Shown: positions 1 to 9,475 of the stretch, one piece after another
How positions within the stretch are numbered: the stretch's first letter is position 1
Layout of the letters: every line of letters begins with the position of its first letter
Assembly (NCBI GenBank): GCA_958296125.1
Contig: OY282444.1
Location: 3,939,623-4,003,622, forward strand
Direction of reading: 5' to 3'
Length of the DNA: 64,000 nucleotides
Source: an uncultured Poribacteria bacterium
Lineage (GTDB): Bacteria > Poribacteria > WGA-4E > PCPOR2b
Program-made: the position numbers and the translations under genes
The notes under the pieces: model-generated
Told to the model about the DNA's origin: nothing
Database searches by the model: none
The model's input: the letters and a program-made list of their open reading frames with translations, nothing else

Positions 1-1
1 G

Positions 2-214
2 ACCCGTGATGTGAGTCAACCCCTCCCTGACCATCCGTTGTGGGACACCCAGCGGCTGCATACGGAAGCATTCGCACTGTTGCGAGAAGGACGGCTTTCG
101 GTGGAAGGCTTGGTTTATCCGATAGTCCCGTTCAGTGAATCGGATGAAGCTTATCGTGATATTGATGAGGCACCGGAGAAGAGCATCAAGTTGGGCGTGG
201 TTTACGAGGCGTGA
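2..214 (+). CDS. Zinc-type alcohol dehydrogenase family protein, C-terminal end (partial)
   Basis: The frame is open to the left edge, so only the last 70 or so residues are visible. They look like the C-terminal tail of a medium-chain, zinc-binding alcohol/threonine dehydrogenase: a helix carrying a small-residue acidic pattern (TEAFALLREGRL), a P-F-S-E-S-D-E-A-Y stretch matching the usual P-x-x-x-x-x-E-A-x-x segment, and a closing IKLGVVY strand. The catalytic and NAD-binding parts lie outside the window. It lies 61 bases upstream of the next gene on the same strand, so the two may be co-transcribed. The assignment rests on a short C-terminus and is moderate. Confidence 0.55.
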   Translation, partial: TRDVSQPLPDHPLWDTQRLHTEAFALLREGRLSVEGLVYPIVPFSESDEAYRDIDEAPEKSIKLGVVYEA

Positions 215-275
215 AATGTAAAATATGAAGCATATCGCGTTTTATTGGGAAGCGGACCAATAAGGAGAAAACAGA

Positions 276-1451
276 ATGTCCGAGCAGAAGAAGATTGCAG
301 CAATCATTACCGAGTACCGTCCGGGATCGCACGCTGATGTCATTGTCACCAAGTTCCTAAAAGGAATACCGACGGACGATGGGCTGATTCAACCGCGCGT
401 CGAAATTGCGTCGATGTACGTCGACCAGTTTCCCGAAAACGATTTGAGTCGCGGGTTCGCTGCAGCGCATAACGTGCCGATCTATCCGAGTATCGTCAAG
501 GCGTTGACGCTCGGTGAAAGCGAGCTTGCTGTTGATGGTGTGCTCCTGATTGGGGAGCACGGCGACTACGCTTGGAACGAAAAAGACCAGCAACTCTATC
601 CGCGTAAATACTTCATGGAGCAGATCTGCGGCGTTCTTTCGGGGTGTGGTAGGGGTGTCCCTGTTTTTAATGATAAACACCTTTCCTATAACTGGCACGA
701 TGCCAAGTGGATGGTTGACCGTGCGGTGCAGCTCGGTGCACCCTTCATGGCGGGTTCATCGTTGCCGTTTGCTTATCGCAACCCATGGTTGGAACATCCG
801 TTAGAAGCCCCAATCACGGAGGCGGTCTCGATTGGCTATTCGGGGTTGGATATCTACGGCTTTCATACGCTGGAAACGCTTCAATGTATGGTCGAGCGGC
901 GCGTCGGTGGCGAAACTGGTGTCGCCGCGGTGACTTGTTTGGAAGGTGACGCGGTGTGGGAAGCTGGGAAAGCCGGGGCATGGTGGCGCGAACTGGCAGA
1001 AGCTGCCTGTGCACCGATTGAGAACAAACCGTCCGGAGCTATGGAGGAGCACTGTGAAAATCCCGCCCTCTTTCTTCTTGAATATCGGGATGGGTTTCGC
1101 GGAGCAGCCTTGATGCTAAATGGTTATGTAACTGATTTGGCTTACGCAGCGAGGGTTGGCGGCAATATCTACGGCTCGGAATTCTATTTACACGGGGATC
1201 CGCACCCACACTTTAGCTACCTCAGTTTGAATATCGAAGAGATGTTTGTTACCGGGGTGCCAACATATCCGGTCCAACGGACGTTGCTGACATCGGGGGT
1301 GTTGGAAGCCGCTTTGGACTCACGCTATCGCGGCTATGTGCGTCTGGAGACCCCACATCTCGCTATTGCATACCGCTCCTACGATTCGATTCCTTGGCGT
1401 CCAACGGCCACGCGCCCTGTCGGTGCCTCGTTGCAACCGTTACCCGAATAA
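276..1451 (+). CDS. Conserved hypothetical protein, 391 aa
   Basis: Soluble protein without signal peptide or membrane segment. It starts at an ATG eight bases after AAGGAG. The N-terminal strand (KIAAIITEYRPGSHADVIVTKFL) and a later VLLIGEHGDYAW segment suggest an alpha/beta nucleotide-binding-like fold, and the sequence reminds me of Gfo/Idh-like unknowns of Planctomycetes and Poribacteria, but the classical GxGxxG and EKP motifs are absent. Conserved-looking patches include GEHGDY, FNDKHLSY and AGSSLPFAYR. The position directly after a dehydrogenase gene suggests a role in small-molecule or sugar metabolism. Reality of the gene is clear; function is unknown. Confidence 0.8.
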   Translation: MSEQKKIAAIITEYRPGSHADVIVTKFLKGIPTDDGLIQPRVEIASMYVDQFPENDLSRGFAAAHNVPIYPSIVKALTLGESELAVDGVLLIGEHGDYAWNEKDQQLYPRKYFMEQICGVLSGCGRGVPVFNDKHLSYNWHDAKWMVDRAVQLGAPFMAGSSLPFAYRNPWLEHPLEAPITEAVSIGYSGLDIYGFHTLETLQCMVERRVGGETGVAAVTCLEGDAVWEAGKAGAWWRELAEAACAPIENKPSGAMEEHCENPALFLLEYRDGFRGAALMLNGYVTDLAYAARVGGNIYGSEFYLHGDPHPHFSYLSLNIEEMFVTGVPTYPVQRTLLTSGVLEAALDSRYRGYVRLETPHLAIAYRSYDSIPWRPTATRPVGASLQPLPE

Positions 1452-1582
1452 AAATCAACCGCATACACCCTATGAACGGTGGGAAGATTTTTGGAAAACG
1501 GATTAGGAGTTAAGAGGCGATTTAATAGGTAAGAGAGTTGAGACACGGAATAGTAATGGGGCTTATAACATTTTCCACGAGG

Positions 1583-3631
1583 CTATTGAAATGGCACCGG
1601 AATCGTTTCTCCGTGCCACGGGAAGGTGTAGCTTGGATCATTCACGAAGCGACGCATGCCGACCTCTAACCGGATGGCTGTCGAAGGCGGAAGTTCGACT
1701 GCAAAATACTTCGCATTGACCGGGATTTCTTTTTCTGCGTATTCCCGTTCCGACCGGAGCCATAGATAGGGATTCTGATGTAACTCTTCATGGCTCATTT
1801 CTTGATACTTGAGCGCAGTAAACTGATGTTCTCCGAAGGCCCCTGCCTGCACGATGGTGTTCCGGGTTTCGGTCGTGCTGAGGTTCACTAGTTGGATGCC
1901 GACAGAATCTGATGCCAATTTATCGACGAGGGCAGCAACATCTCTCGGTAAGCCGGGGCGAGCGTTGTCGGGGTTATAATAGCGGACAGTCGCTCGGAGA
2001 AGTCCACCATTGTAAACCGACTGCGGTGCCCCCATCGTGACCTGCGTCAAACCCTTCGTGAAAACAGGATTCGGCGGGAAGTAGTTTGTCGTAATAATTT
2101 CCTCAACGGTGCGGTTATCAAGGCGGATCTTGTCGAAAGCCTCCAGTGCCCATCGGTACTCCGCGCTCAGTATCTTCTCGGGCCAATCTGGATTTACTCC
2201 ATCATAGTATTGGAAGCGGGCAAATTCTGTTTCGCCTCCGTTTTTCTCGCCCCCCCGGTCTCCAATGTCATTCCAATCGCGCTCGACCTCACCATCTCTT
2301 ATCCGCGTGATTAATTCATAATCTTCAGCGGACATTGAAGCATGATACAGGTGGGCAAGTTCCTGCATCCGCCACGGAATTGGCCCCGTGTAGACACCCC
2401 TCATGGGTAGAATACCATCGTTTGAGGGGCCAACGGGTGGGTCATAACACCAGCCATCGGGCCCGTATCGCGTGGGCATAATAAGTTGCCCATCTTCCCG
2501 CGTCACCGAATTGTCTAATAGCAGCTGAATCTGGGAGCGGAGGAGTTCAAGATAACCGAAGTCACCGGTAAGCAGCAAAGCACACTCTGCGGCGATGGTG
2601 AGCGAGTGAAACATGATATTGTAGCCTTGATAGTGATTCCAGCCATACTGTCCCCCCCACCATACACCGTTACGGTGCTCTCCAATCTTTCCTGTAGGTC
2701 CCACATTGTCGGGCATAATCCCGTTATTACGACGCATCCGGTCCAGCCAAGCTTCCGTATACTCCAGCACCCACCGCTTGTATTTCTCATCGCCTGTATA
2801 CAGGTAAGCATTCGTGACGAGCGCGGTGGCACCTAAGCTATTAGGGGTGTCGCACTGCAAGACCAGCTTCTCGAACAGTTCGACGATATCTTCCCTGCGT
2901 TTGGGGTCTTCATACCAATTCAGTTCGAGGTCTTCGACGATTGGATAAAGATTCGCACGCACGCCGTAATAGTTGACCTCTCCGCCCAGTCCCCTTCCGC
3001 CGAGCAGCATGGTGTTCGCGAGCTCCGCATCCCCATGCAGCCTTGGCCCTTGACTGGAATGAAACGGAGATCGCAGAATCTTGTACTCAGGGTCGTAATT
3101 GGGGGCTTCGGGATCTTCGCCGATGAACATTGCAGCAAAACGCCGCGCGCGGCGGACGTTCTCGGAGACCGTGGGACAGGCGACACCGAAGTCGTAGAAC
3201 GCCATGTTGCCTTCGCCGAGATGATGCCACTCCGCAGATTGTGCCAGGTTCCAGAATTCGTTGTGCATCGACGGCCTGAACACTTTTGTGAAATTGTTAT
3301 GTCGAAGGCGATGGTTGAAGCTGCCATCGCTGATTCGGGTCGTCGCATTCCATTCCTGTAGTGCAAGGTCGAGCAAGCTCTCATCGGCACCGATGGCGTG
3401 GAACAGGGACCAATTGTAGAACTGCTCGTAGAGGTCGTCGAAGTCCTCTGCGAAGTAGAGGGCACCTCCCGGTTCTGTGTACTTCTTGACCATCATGGGA
3501 GCCGCTTCCTCCATGAGGCTGATTAGATTACGCTCCATCAGTGCCCACCCAGGTGGCGCAGAGATTTCGGTCGCTTTGATGGAAACCATTTTGGGTATGG
3601 AGACTCCACTTGTGGAAACACTTGTCGTCAT
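1583..3631 (-). CDS. Conserved hypothetical protein, 682 aa, probable alpha/alpha-barrel enzyme
   Basis: Large soluble protein starting at an ATG preceded on the minus strand by AAGGAG. It is rich in aromatic residues and in repeated helical segments (LAQSAEWHHLGEGN, TNAYLYTGDEKYKRWVLEYTEAWLDRM, ALLLTGDFGYLELLRSQI) typical of alpha/alpha-toroid proteins such as glycoside hydrolases and lyases that act on polysaccharides. No signal peptide is visible, so it would act in the cytoplasm unless exported otherwise. No catalytic residue can be assigned. It is transcribed opposite to the upstream genes and ends 131 bases from the end of the convergent 391-residue unknown. The fold is inferred only from helix/aromatic periodicity. 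Confidence 0.75.
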   Translation of the reverse strand: MTTSVSTSGVSIPKMVSIKATEISAPPGWALMERNLISLMEEAAPMMVKKYTEPGGALYFAEDFDDLYEQFYNWSLFHAIGADESLLDLALQEWNATTRISDGSFNHRLRHNNFTKVFRPSMHNEFWNLAQSAEWHHLGEGNMAFYDFGVACPTVSENVRRARRFAAMFIGEDPEAPNYDPEYKILRSPFHSSQGPRLHGDAELANTMLLGGRGLGGEVNYYGVRANLYPIVEDLELNWYEDPKRREDIVELFEKLVLQCDTPNSLGATALVTNAYLYTGDEKYKRWVLEYTEAWLDRMRRNNGIMPDNVGPTGKIGEHRNGVWWGGQYGWNHYQGYNIMFHSLTIAAECALLLTGDFGYLELLRSQIQLLLDNSVTREDGQLIMPTRYGPDGWCYDPPVGPSNDGILPMRGVYTGPIPWRMQELAHLYHASMSAEDYELITRIRDGEVERDWNDIGDRGGEKNGGETEFARFQYYDGVNPDWPEKILSAEYRWALEAFDKIRLDNRTVEEIITTNYFPPNPVFTKGLTQVTMGAPQSVYNGGLLRATVRYYNPDNARPGLPRDVAALVDKLASDSVGIQLVNLSTTETRNTIVQAGAFGEHQFTALKYQEMSHEELHQNPYLWLRSEREYAEKEIPVNAKYFAVELPPSTAIRLEVGMRRFVNDPSYTFPWHGETIPVPFQ

Positions 3632-3745
3632 CCTTTACTCCTTTCAGAAAACGTATTCCGAATTTGCAGCTAATTGGCTAGAACAGGATTTATGCACTTA
3701 AAATTGTAGTTGCTCGATTCATTGGGCCTCGAGAGGTATGTTCAC

Positions 3746-3793
3746 CGGCGATGAATCGCCGCACTACCCCCTATAACTCCCCTTGACAAGGGG
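3746..3793. repeat. Pair of short palindromes (REP-like)
   Basis: Two perfect small palindromes lie close together in the gap between two minus-strand genes: CGGCGAT-GA-ATCGCCG at 3746-3761 and CCCCTTG-A-CAAGGGG at 3779-3793. Neither is followed by a T-run on either strand, so they look like REP/intergenic repeats rather than intrinsic terminators. The rest of 3632-3925 shows nothing recognisable. Confidence 0.5.
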
Positions 3794-3925
3794 GCTTTCT
3801 CTTATCAGAGGGGTTGGAGGGAGTTGGCTTCGAGCGTTCAAGTGCGTAAGCCCTATAGAAGTCGCGAGGAAATGTAAGAAATAACCGCCGCTTGTATGTC
3901 GGCTCATGCTGCCCCACTGAATCAG

Positions 3926-4690
3926 CTACCAAGCGACCCAGCCGCCATCGACAGCGAGGGTTTGACCTGTCACCCAGTTGGCAGCGTCCGAAGCAAGGTA
4001 GAGCACTGCCCCGACAACTTCATCGACCTCGCCGACTCGCCCCATCGGAATGCGGCGCACGACATCTTCATAGAACTCCTTGCGCTTGAGGAGCTCATTG
4101 GCAAGCGGTGTTCGCGTAAATGCCGGAGCGACAGTATTCACCGTTACGTTGTGAGGTGCCCACTCGACCGCGAGGCCCTTTGTCAATGATACAACCCCAC
4201 CTTTGCTGCCGGAGTAAATTGTCCGCAAAGGACCTCCTACCAGTGCCATTGTTGAAGTGATGTTGATAATCTTCCCACTTTCCCGTTCAATCATCGGCTT
4301 CACGAGTGCCTGCGTGAGGAAAAATAATCCCTTGAGATTCAAGTTGTAAACAGTGTCCCAATCGTCCTCGGTTACCTCAAGCGCAGGCTTCGGGCGGTTC
4401 GTACCGGCGTTATTGACGAGGACATCAACACGTCCCCAGACATCGATCGCCTCTTGTGCGCCCCGATCAATCTCATCCATTTTGCTTACATCAAAAACGA
4501 CCGGTTCAGCCTTACCGCCTGCTGCTCGTATCTCTTCTGCAACCTCTTCGAGATCGGAGCGCGTTCGGCTATTCAAAAGTACATCTGCACCCATCTGTGC
4601 GGCAGCGATTGCGAGACCTCTGCCAATACCTTTACCCGCACCTGTAACTAACATCACTTTACCATTAAGATTGAATCCGGGAAATGCCAT
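3926..4690 (-). CDS. SDR family oxidoreductase (gluconate 5-dehydrogenase-like)
   Basis: Classical short-chain dehydrogenase of 254 residues, cytoplasmic, NAD(P)-dependent. It shows TGAGKGIG (cofactor loop) near the N-terminus, NNAGTN, the catalytic serine in ITSTMA, the Y-S-G-S-K (YxxxK) catalytic pair and the AVDGGW C-terminal signature. The sequence is closest in feel to gluconate 5-dehydrogenase/3-oxoacyl-ACP reductase-type SDRs; the substrate is probably a sugar acid or polyol but is not determinable. The start ATG follows a GGAGG six bases upstream on the minus strand. Confidence 0.9.
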   Translation of the reverse strand: MAFPGFNLNGKVMLVTGAGKGIGRGLAIAAAQMGADVLLNSRTRSDLEEVAEEIRAAGGKAEPVVFDVSKMDEIDRGAQEAIDVWGRVDVLVNNAGTNRPKPALEVTEDDWDTVYNLNLKGLFFLTQALVKPMIERESGKIINITSTMALVGGPLRTIYSGSKGGVVSLTKGLAVEWAPHNVTVNTVAPAFTRTPLANELLKRKEFYEDVVRRIPMGRVGEVDEVVGAVLYLASDAANWVTGQTLAVDGGWVAW

Positions 4691-4770
4691 AATAAACCTC
4701 CATTTTTGTATGATGTGTAATACGTAAGTTCAAGAGTAGGGGGGTTGAATTCACCCATGAACCGATGAAC

Positions 4771-5640
4771 CTATTTTTCTTTCTGAGCCAGAGCTAATTT
4801 CAATGTGTTTTCTAATAACATCGCGCGGGTCATTGGGCCGACACCGCCGGGGACAGGCGTGATAAAACCGGCGACTTCCTTGACACCCTCAAAATCGACA
4901 TCACCGACAAAGCCATTTTCAGTAATAGTAATTCCCACATCAATCACGACTGCTCCTGGTTTTACCATGTCTGCCGTAATCAACTGGGGTTTGCCGGATG
5001 CCGCAATCAAAATGTCCGCTTGCTGGGTTGCCGATGAAAGCTCGCGAGTCCGCGTGTGGCAGTAGGTGACTGTGGCATTGCGGTTGAGCAGCATCAATCC
5101 GACAGGTTTGCCAACTAGACTGCTGCGACCCACACAAACCGCGCGACTTCCTTCAACCGCTACACCAGTCGATTCAATGAGACGGATAATCCCTGCCGGC
5201 GTGCATGGAACCGTCTTTTCCCGATTGATGAGGAGGTTACCTAAGTTCACAAGGGTCAAACCGTCGGCATCCTTTTCAGGCGCAATCGTATTGATGACAG
5301 CATCCCCATCAATAGAGTCGGGGACTGGCATTTGAGCGATAATCCCGTGTATATCCTCGCGACTGTTTAGCGCGTGAATCTGCGCTATGACTGCTGCTTG
5401 CGGTGTCTCCGCGGGCATTCGATGCACCTCCGAATGGAAGTGAACATACTGACAGTCCTTCTCCTTGTTGCTGACGTAGACGGTCGAAGCGGGGTGATCT
5501 CCAACTTGAACCACTGCAAGTCCGGGGATAAAGTTCAGTTTCTTCACTTGCTGTCGAATATCGCGCCGTATTGATCTGGCGAACTGTTTTCCATCAATGA
5601 TCTTCGTCCCGATTTCATTGGGTTTCAAAGCAACTGACAA
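4771..5640 (-). CDS. folD: Bifunctional methylenetetrahydrofolate dehydrogenase/cyclohydrolase FolD
   Basis: FolD interconverts 5,10-methylene-THF and 10-formyl-THF in one-carbon metabolism. Diagnostic motifs are present: Y-V-S-N-K-E-K-D-C (catalytic Lys), DADGL, PCTPAGI, the VGRSSLVGKP NADP-binding stretch, VIDVGIT and TPVPGGVGPMT near the C-terminus. An ATG 19 codons further upstream would give 308 residues, but it has no ribosome-binding site and the added residues do not look like FolD. A TTG at 5640 lies eight bases after a perfect GAGGAGG and gives 289 residues, the normal family size, so I place the start there. It is divergent from the beta-barrel gene. Confidence 0.95.
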   Translation of the reverse strand: MSVALKPNEIGTKIIDGKQFARSIRRDIRQQVKKLNFIPGLAVVQVGDHPASTVYVSNKEKDCQYVHFHSEVHRMPAETPQAAVIAQIHALNSREDIHGIIAQMPVPDSIDGDAVINTIAPEKDADGLTLVNLGNLLINREKTVPCTPAGIIRLIESTGVAVEGSRAVCVGRSSLVGKPVGLMLLNRNATVTYCHTRTRELSSATQQADILIAASGKPQLITADMVKPGAVVIDVGITITENGFVGDVDFEGVKEVAGFITPVPGGVGPMTRAMLLENTLKLALAQKEK

Positions 5641-5655
5641 TCGTGAATCCTCCTC
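5641..5655 (-). promoter_or_regulatory. Strong ribosome-binding site fixing a TTG start for folD
   Basis: Read on the minus strand, GAGGAGG (5655-5649) is followed by an 8-base spacer and TTG (5640-5638), in frame with FolD. The upstream ATG at 5697 lacks such a site, so this decides the start. Confidence 0.75.
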
Positions 5656-5724
5656 ATTGAGTGATGGGGTGTTTGTAAAAATGTGATTTCCGTTCAAAGT
5701 GGTTGCTGAAGTTTGCAGCGCGTT

Positions 5725-5730
5725 ATTATA
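5725..5730 (-). promoter_or_regulatory. Possible -10 box for folD
   Basis: The minus strand has a perfect TATAAT about 85 bases before the TTG start of folD, inside an AT-rich TATGATATAATAA stretch. No good -35 box lies 16-18 bases further upstream, so the call is weak. Confidence 0.3.
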
Positions 5731-5847
5731 TCATATCTTATGTCGTGTATCTATCATTTCTTCAAGGTTGAGGGGGATTAATGTGTCCACCTATCAGACA
5801 TTTCTCGCAACGTAAAACATGAAGAAAGAAAAGTATCGCGTAAACAA

Positions 5848-5863
5848 AGGGATAACAGGGTAA
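5848..5863 (+). other. Sequence matching the core of the I-SceI recognition site
   Basis: AGGGATAACAGGGTAA matches 16 internal bases of the 18-base I-SceI homing endonuclease site; only the outermost base on each side differs. It lies in the intergenic gap between folD and the beta-barrel gene. No homing endonuclease gene is seen in the window. The remaining intergenic sequence (5641-5954) holds only the folD signals. Confidence 0.4.
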
Positions 5864-5954
5864 GTTAGACTCGAAAAACATCAACGTAACGCTTAACCCA
5901 AAGGTTCTGATACTTCTCCGCTATCACATCGCCTCCGACTCTCGGTATCCGTTC

Positions 5955-8900
5955 ATGGGGAAACTTCTCGTAACGTCGTATTTCTTACTTACTGGCATTC
6001 TCATTTCCGTGCCTTATACCGCAGAGTCGGAGCGTGACACGCTCCAATTGCCGCCTCTCTCCCTTTTGCAGAAAACCGAATCCATTCGGTTCAAAGATCT
6101 CCCTGACCCTTTTATTCTGAAACATTGGCCCCCCATCCGTGACAGTGAGCGTATAACAATTAACGGTGTGCAGCTCACCAAAAACTTGGATTATCTTATC
6201 GATTACCGTGCGGGCACACTCAGGTTCCTGAAGGACTATCCTCCCGAAGCCACCGTTCAAATTACCTACCGGGTTTTACCCTTTGCAATTAAAAAGGGGT
6301 ATAAACGAGATCTCTTTCAACGCGATCAACCGTTGGAGCAACCCCCCGATGAGGTCGAACTTGAACCCCTGACAGATCTGACCCGACAACGCCTTCCTGA
6401 AGCAGGGCTGCCTCCGGTGCAGGTGACAGGAACGCAGACATTTGGTGTCTCGGTCGGCAGCAAGAGGTCCCTATCTCAGGAGCGAGCCCTGCGAATCAGC
6501 GTTGATGGCAAAGTCTCGGAGAATGTCAGTGTCACGGCGCTGCTCTCGGACCAGGACCTGCCCATCCAACCCGAAGGCACGACCGAAAACATTCAAGATA
6601 TCGATCAGAAACTCATCCGCATCACAAGTCCAAATGTCACAGGATTGTTGGGCGATTTTGAGGGGTCGCTCGGCAATACGGATATATTCTTTAACCGTGC
6701 GTTAGAAGGGGTGCAGGTCTCGGGAGATTTCAAGCGGGGGAAGTTTCATCTCATACCGAGTGCCATCCCCAAGGGCCAGTCTGCGAGCAAAACAATCAGA
6801 GGTGAGGAGGGGCGTAGCGAATATCGCATTGATGTCGATGGTGAGTTTGTCATCGTCAAGGCGGGGACTGAAATTGTTTGGTTGAACGGTCAACGGATGC
6901 GGCGTGGGGAAAACAACGACTATGTGATTCGTGACTATGGCGACCCGATTATTGAATTTACGAGCAAACATTTAATTACGAGTAATGACGTTATCCGCGT
7001 CGATTTTGAATTTATCCCTGAAGACTTGGCGTATCAGCGAAATTTACAAGGTGTCAGTGGTTCGCTGAATCTACCCGGCGACCGCGTCACGGTTGGGTTC
7101 GGCTATGCGGTTGAATCGGATCTAAATGATCCAGAGAATGCGTTCATCATCCTAAATGAACGGGAGTTTAAGGAGCTTCAGAGGAACGAGTTGGACGCAG
7201 ACGGGGATGGAAACCTTCTCATCACTCCACAGCGGCGCACCGTATGGGGTATCAACGGCCGCCTCGATTTCACTGAAAGCCAAGGACTCCTACAACATAC
7301 CCCAACACTGGAAGGACAGATCGCCTTCAGTGCGTTGGACCGGAACACCTTCTCTGACCGAGACCGAAAGATGCTGAGTCGGGCTTGGAAGCTCCTCGCC
7401 AATTCATCAACCGAGAAACTTTTATTGAATCTAGATCTCCGATCCCTTGATGCCGATTTCGTGCCTGTCGGTGCGTCCAATACAAACCGCACACGGTTTC
7501 GATATGAGGAGCAGTACACCGATGAACAGTTTGACAACCTATACCTATTGGGTGATGTAGGTGCCGCCCAAACCCCTGATGAGAAGTCCATAGATTTTGA
7601 TCTACAGGTAAAGCCGATCAATTGGCTAAAATTGGATTACGGCTTAGGACGCACAGAGGAACGTTTCAAGAAATCAGCAAATCAGCAAGGTATTGATGGT
7701 TTCGATACGGCGACCCCACTCACCGATGTTACCCTTCGCAACAACCTCAACGGCGGCTTCGATTTCAACCCACGGGCAGGGTTGACGAAACGCCTATACC
7801 TCCCCCGCCTCAGAGGCGATTATCGAAGGAGTACCTCGAAAGTCAGGGGCCAGGATCAATTCCGCAAAGCCCGTAGGCACGGCCAACTCTCCCAGCGCAT
7901 TCGCTCTTTCAATCTGAACCTTTCCATCGAACAGTTGGAAGCGATTGATCTCGATTTCGACGATAATGTGAACCTCAACCGAAAACGGAATATTTCGACA
8001 GCGCGGCTCGATCTGGTAGACTTTCGATGGGTGTCAATTAACACGAAATACGCGATCGAAAATGCTTTTGCTAAAGATTCTCTGCTCACCGTTGATGGCA
8101 AGGCATTAGGCTTCTCGGATTGGCAGCCGGCGACGAAAGCGAGGACATGGACGGTGGGTCTTTTTTCTCAACCGCGTAAATGGGCGAACGTCTCTACAAA
8201 TATCTCTCGGCGGGTGTTCAAAACCCAGCGAGAGCTAGAATCTGACTCAAGGACACAGTTGGCGGATATCGAAATGCGTCTCACGCCATTCAACCGAGCG
8301 TTGGACGGGCAACTCACCTATGAACTCGACAAAAAGTTGGCGACGGAAAGACGCGAAATTTTCACAAACATCAATCCGTTCACAGGGCGGGAAATCAAGC
8401 CGGGCGAGGGGCATTATGTCAAAATCGACGACTTACATTACCGAGAAGATTTCGAGGAGGGAGCCTATATCAAGTTCATCCAGAACGTTGATGATAAGCC
8501 TGTTTCTGCAATTGATATGAAGTTGAGTTTGCGTTTTCAACCCCGCCGCCTCACATCGCGTCGTCCGCGCCGAGACCAGGGGAGGGGGGACGCAGCCGCC
8601 GGGTCCAAGCAGACTGAAACTCGAAGTAACTTAGTGTGGTTGGCAAACGCTATTCGCGGTCAGGCTGTTGTCAATATAACGGAGGAACAGGAAGACCCGG
8701 ATCCAGCAAGTCTCTATCTGTTGCGCAACTTGCGAAACGAACGCACGATTTTTGGGCGCATCAACCAGCGGTATCGACTCGACTTTTCGCCCTCCCCGCT
8801 ATTGAGCTTGGATCTGGGCTTTGATACCAATCGTCTCCTCAACAAGCGGATTAATAGTCGGGAACGATGGCGACACAGCCGGGATTGGGAGGTGGACTTA

Positions 8901-9425
8901 ACGCTGAACCCGACATCGAAACTCTCATTCAAGGCAAAATGGGAACAGCGTCGGGAGGAGGAACAGTTTACCGAACTTGATCCGGAGGGGAATGTATCAA
9001 CAGCTATTTCAGTCCTGACGCAGTTTGAACGCACCAACACGCTTGACTTCAACTACGAACTCAGCCGCGTTTTACAGTTCGGCGTTGCCGGTGTCCACGA
9101 GTTTACTTCTGACCGTGAACATCTTGACGACGAGCCGGAAGCACGAACCCGAACTTTCTCGCTGGAACATCGGTTGACCTATTCCTTTATCAGCAAGGGA
9201 CGGCTTGACTTTACCTATCGACTCAGCCGCGGAAGCAGCGAGGGCGGCATCCCTTTTACGCGATATAACTTCTACGAGGGGGTGAGCCACGAAGTTCGCA
9301 CCACAGCGGATTACAAAGTTCGGAAGGTGACAGACCTGCTCCTACGATTCAATTACCGCTTGCTTTCGACGGAACAGAACAAACCGGAGCACCGGGTGGG
9401 AATGGAGGTCGTGGCGGAATTGTAA
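5955..9425 (+). CDS. Predicted outer-membrane beta-barrel protein, 1156 aa
   Basis: Starts with a hydrophobic signal-like segment (LLVTSYFLLTGILISVPYT). The N-terminal third contains periplasmic beta-rich modules with the motif W-L-N-G-Q-R-M-R-R-G followed by DYVI and IEFTS, a pattern I associate with large surface proteins of the Fibrobacteres-Chlorobi-Bacteroidetes group found near SprA-like proteins. The remainder consists of alternating strands with frequent aromatic-terminated segments (LDFNYELSRVLQFG, RLDFTYRLSRG, LLLRFNYRLLS) that read as transmembrane beta-strands, and the protein ends in a strand (VGMEVVAEL). It probably sits in the outer membrane; transport or structural role is unknown. 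It stands alone, divergent from folD. Confidence 0.7.
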   Translation: MGKLLVTSYFLLTGILISVPYTAESERDTLQLPPLSLLQKTESIRFKDLPDPFILKHWPPIRDSERITINGVQLTKNLDYLIDYRAGTLRFLKDYPPEATVQITYRVLPFAIKKGYKRDLFQRDQPLEQPPDEVELEPLTDLTRQRLPEAGLPPVQVTGTQTFGVSVGSKRSLSQERALRISVDGKVSENVSVTALLSDQDLPIQPEGTTENIQDIDQKLIRITSPNVTGLLGDFEGSLGNTDIFFNRALEGVQVSGDFKRGKFHLIPSAIPKGQSASKTIRGEEGRSEYRIDVDGEFVIVKAGTEIVWLNGQRMRRGENNDYVIRDYGDPIIEFTSKHLITSNDVIRVDFEFIPEDLAYQRNLQGVSGSLNLPGDRVTVGFGYAVESDLNDPENAFIILNEREFKELQRNELDADGDGNLLITPQRRTVWGINGRLDFTESQGLLQHTPTLEGQIAFSALDRNTFSDRDRKMLSRAWKLLANSSTEKLLLNLDLRSLDADFVPVGASNTNRTRFRYEEQYTDEQFDNLYLLGDVGAAQTPDEKSIDFDLQVKPINWLKLDYGLGRTEERFKKSANQQGIDGFDTATPLTDVTLRNNLNGGFDFNPRAGLTKRLYLPRLRGDYRRSTSKVRGQDQFRKARRHGQLSQRIRSFNLNLSIEQLEAIDLDFDDNVNLNRKRNISTARLDLVDFRWVSINTKYAIENAFAKDSLLTVDGKALGFSDWQPATKARTWTVGLFSQPRKWANVSTNISRRVFKTQRELESDSRTQLADIEMRLTPFNRALDGQLTYELDKKLATERREIFTNINPFTGREIKPGEGHYVKIDDLHYREDFEEGAYIKFIQNVDDKPVSAIDMKLSLRFQPRRLTSRRPRRDQGRGDAAAGSKQTETRSNLVWLANAIRGQAVVNITEEQEDPDPASLYLLRNLRNERTIFGRINQRYRLDFSPSPLLSLDLGFDTNRLLNKRINSRERWRHSRDWEVDLTLNPTSKLSFKAKWEQRREEEQFTELDPEGNVSTAISVLTQFERTNTLDFNYELSRVLQFGVAGVHEFTSDREHLDDEPEARTRTFSLEHRLTYSFISKGRLDFTYRLSRGSSEGGIPFTRYNFYEGVSHEVRTTADYKVRKVTDLLLRFNYRLLSTEQNKPEHRVGMEVVAEL

Positions 9426-9475
9426 AGCCGTTTAATTAAAGTCGAAATCTGCGCCTTGACTTTCAAATGCAAGAC

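Noticed and set aside
5641-5697. ATG at 5697 as folD start
   Set aside because: No ribosome-binding site, and the 19 extra residues do not resemble FolD; a TTG start eight bases after GAGGAGG is better.
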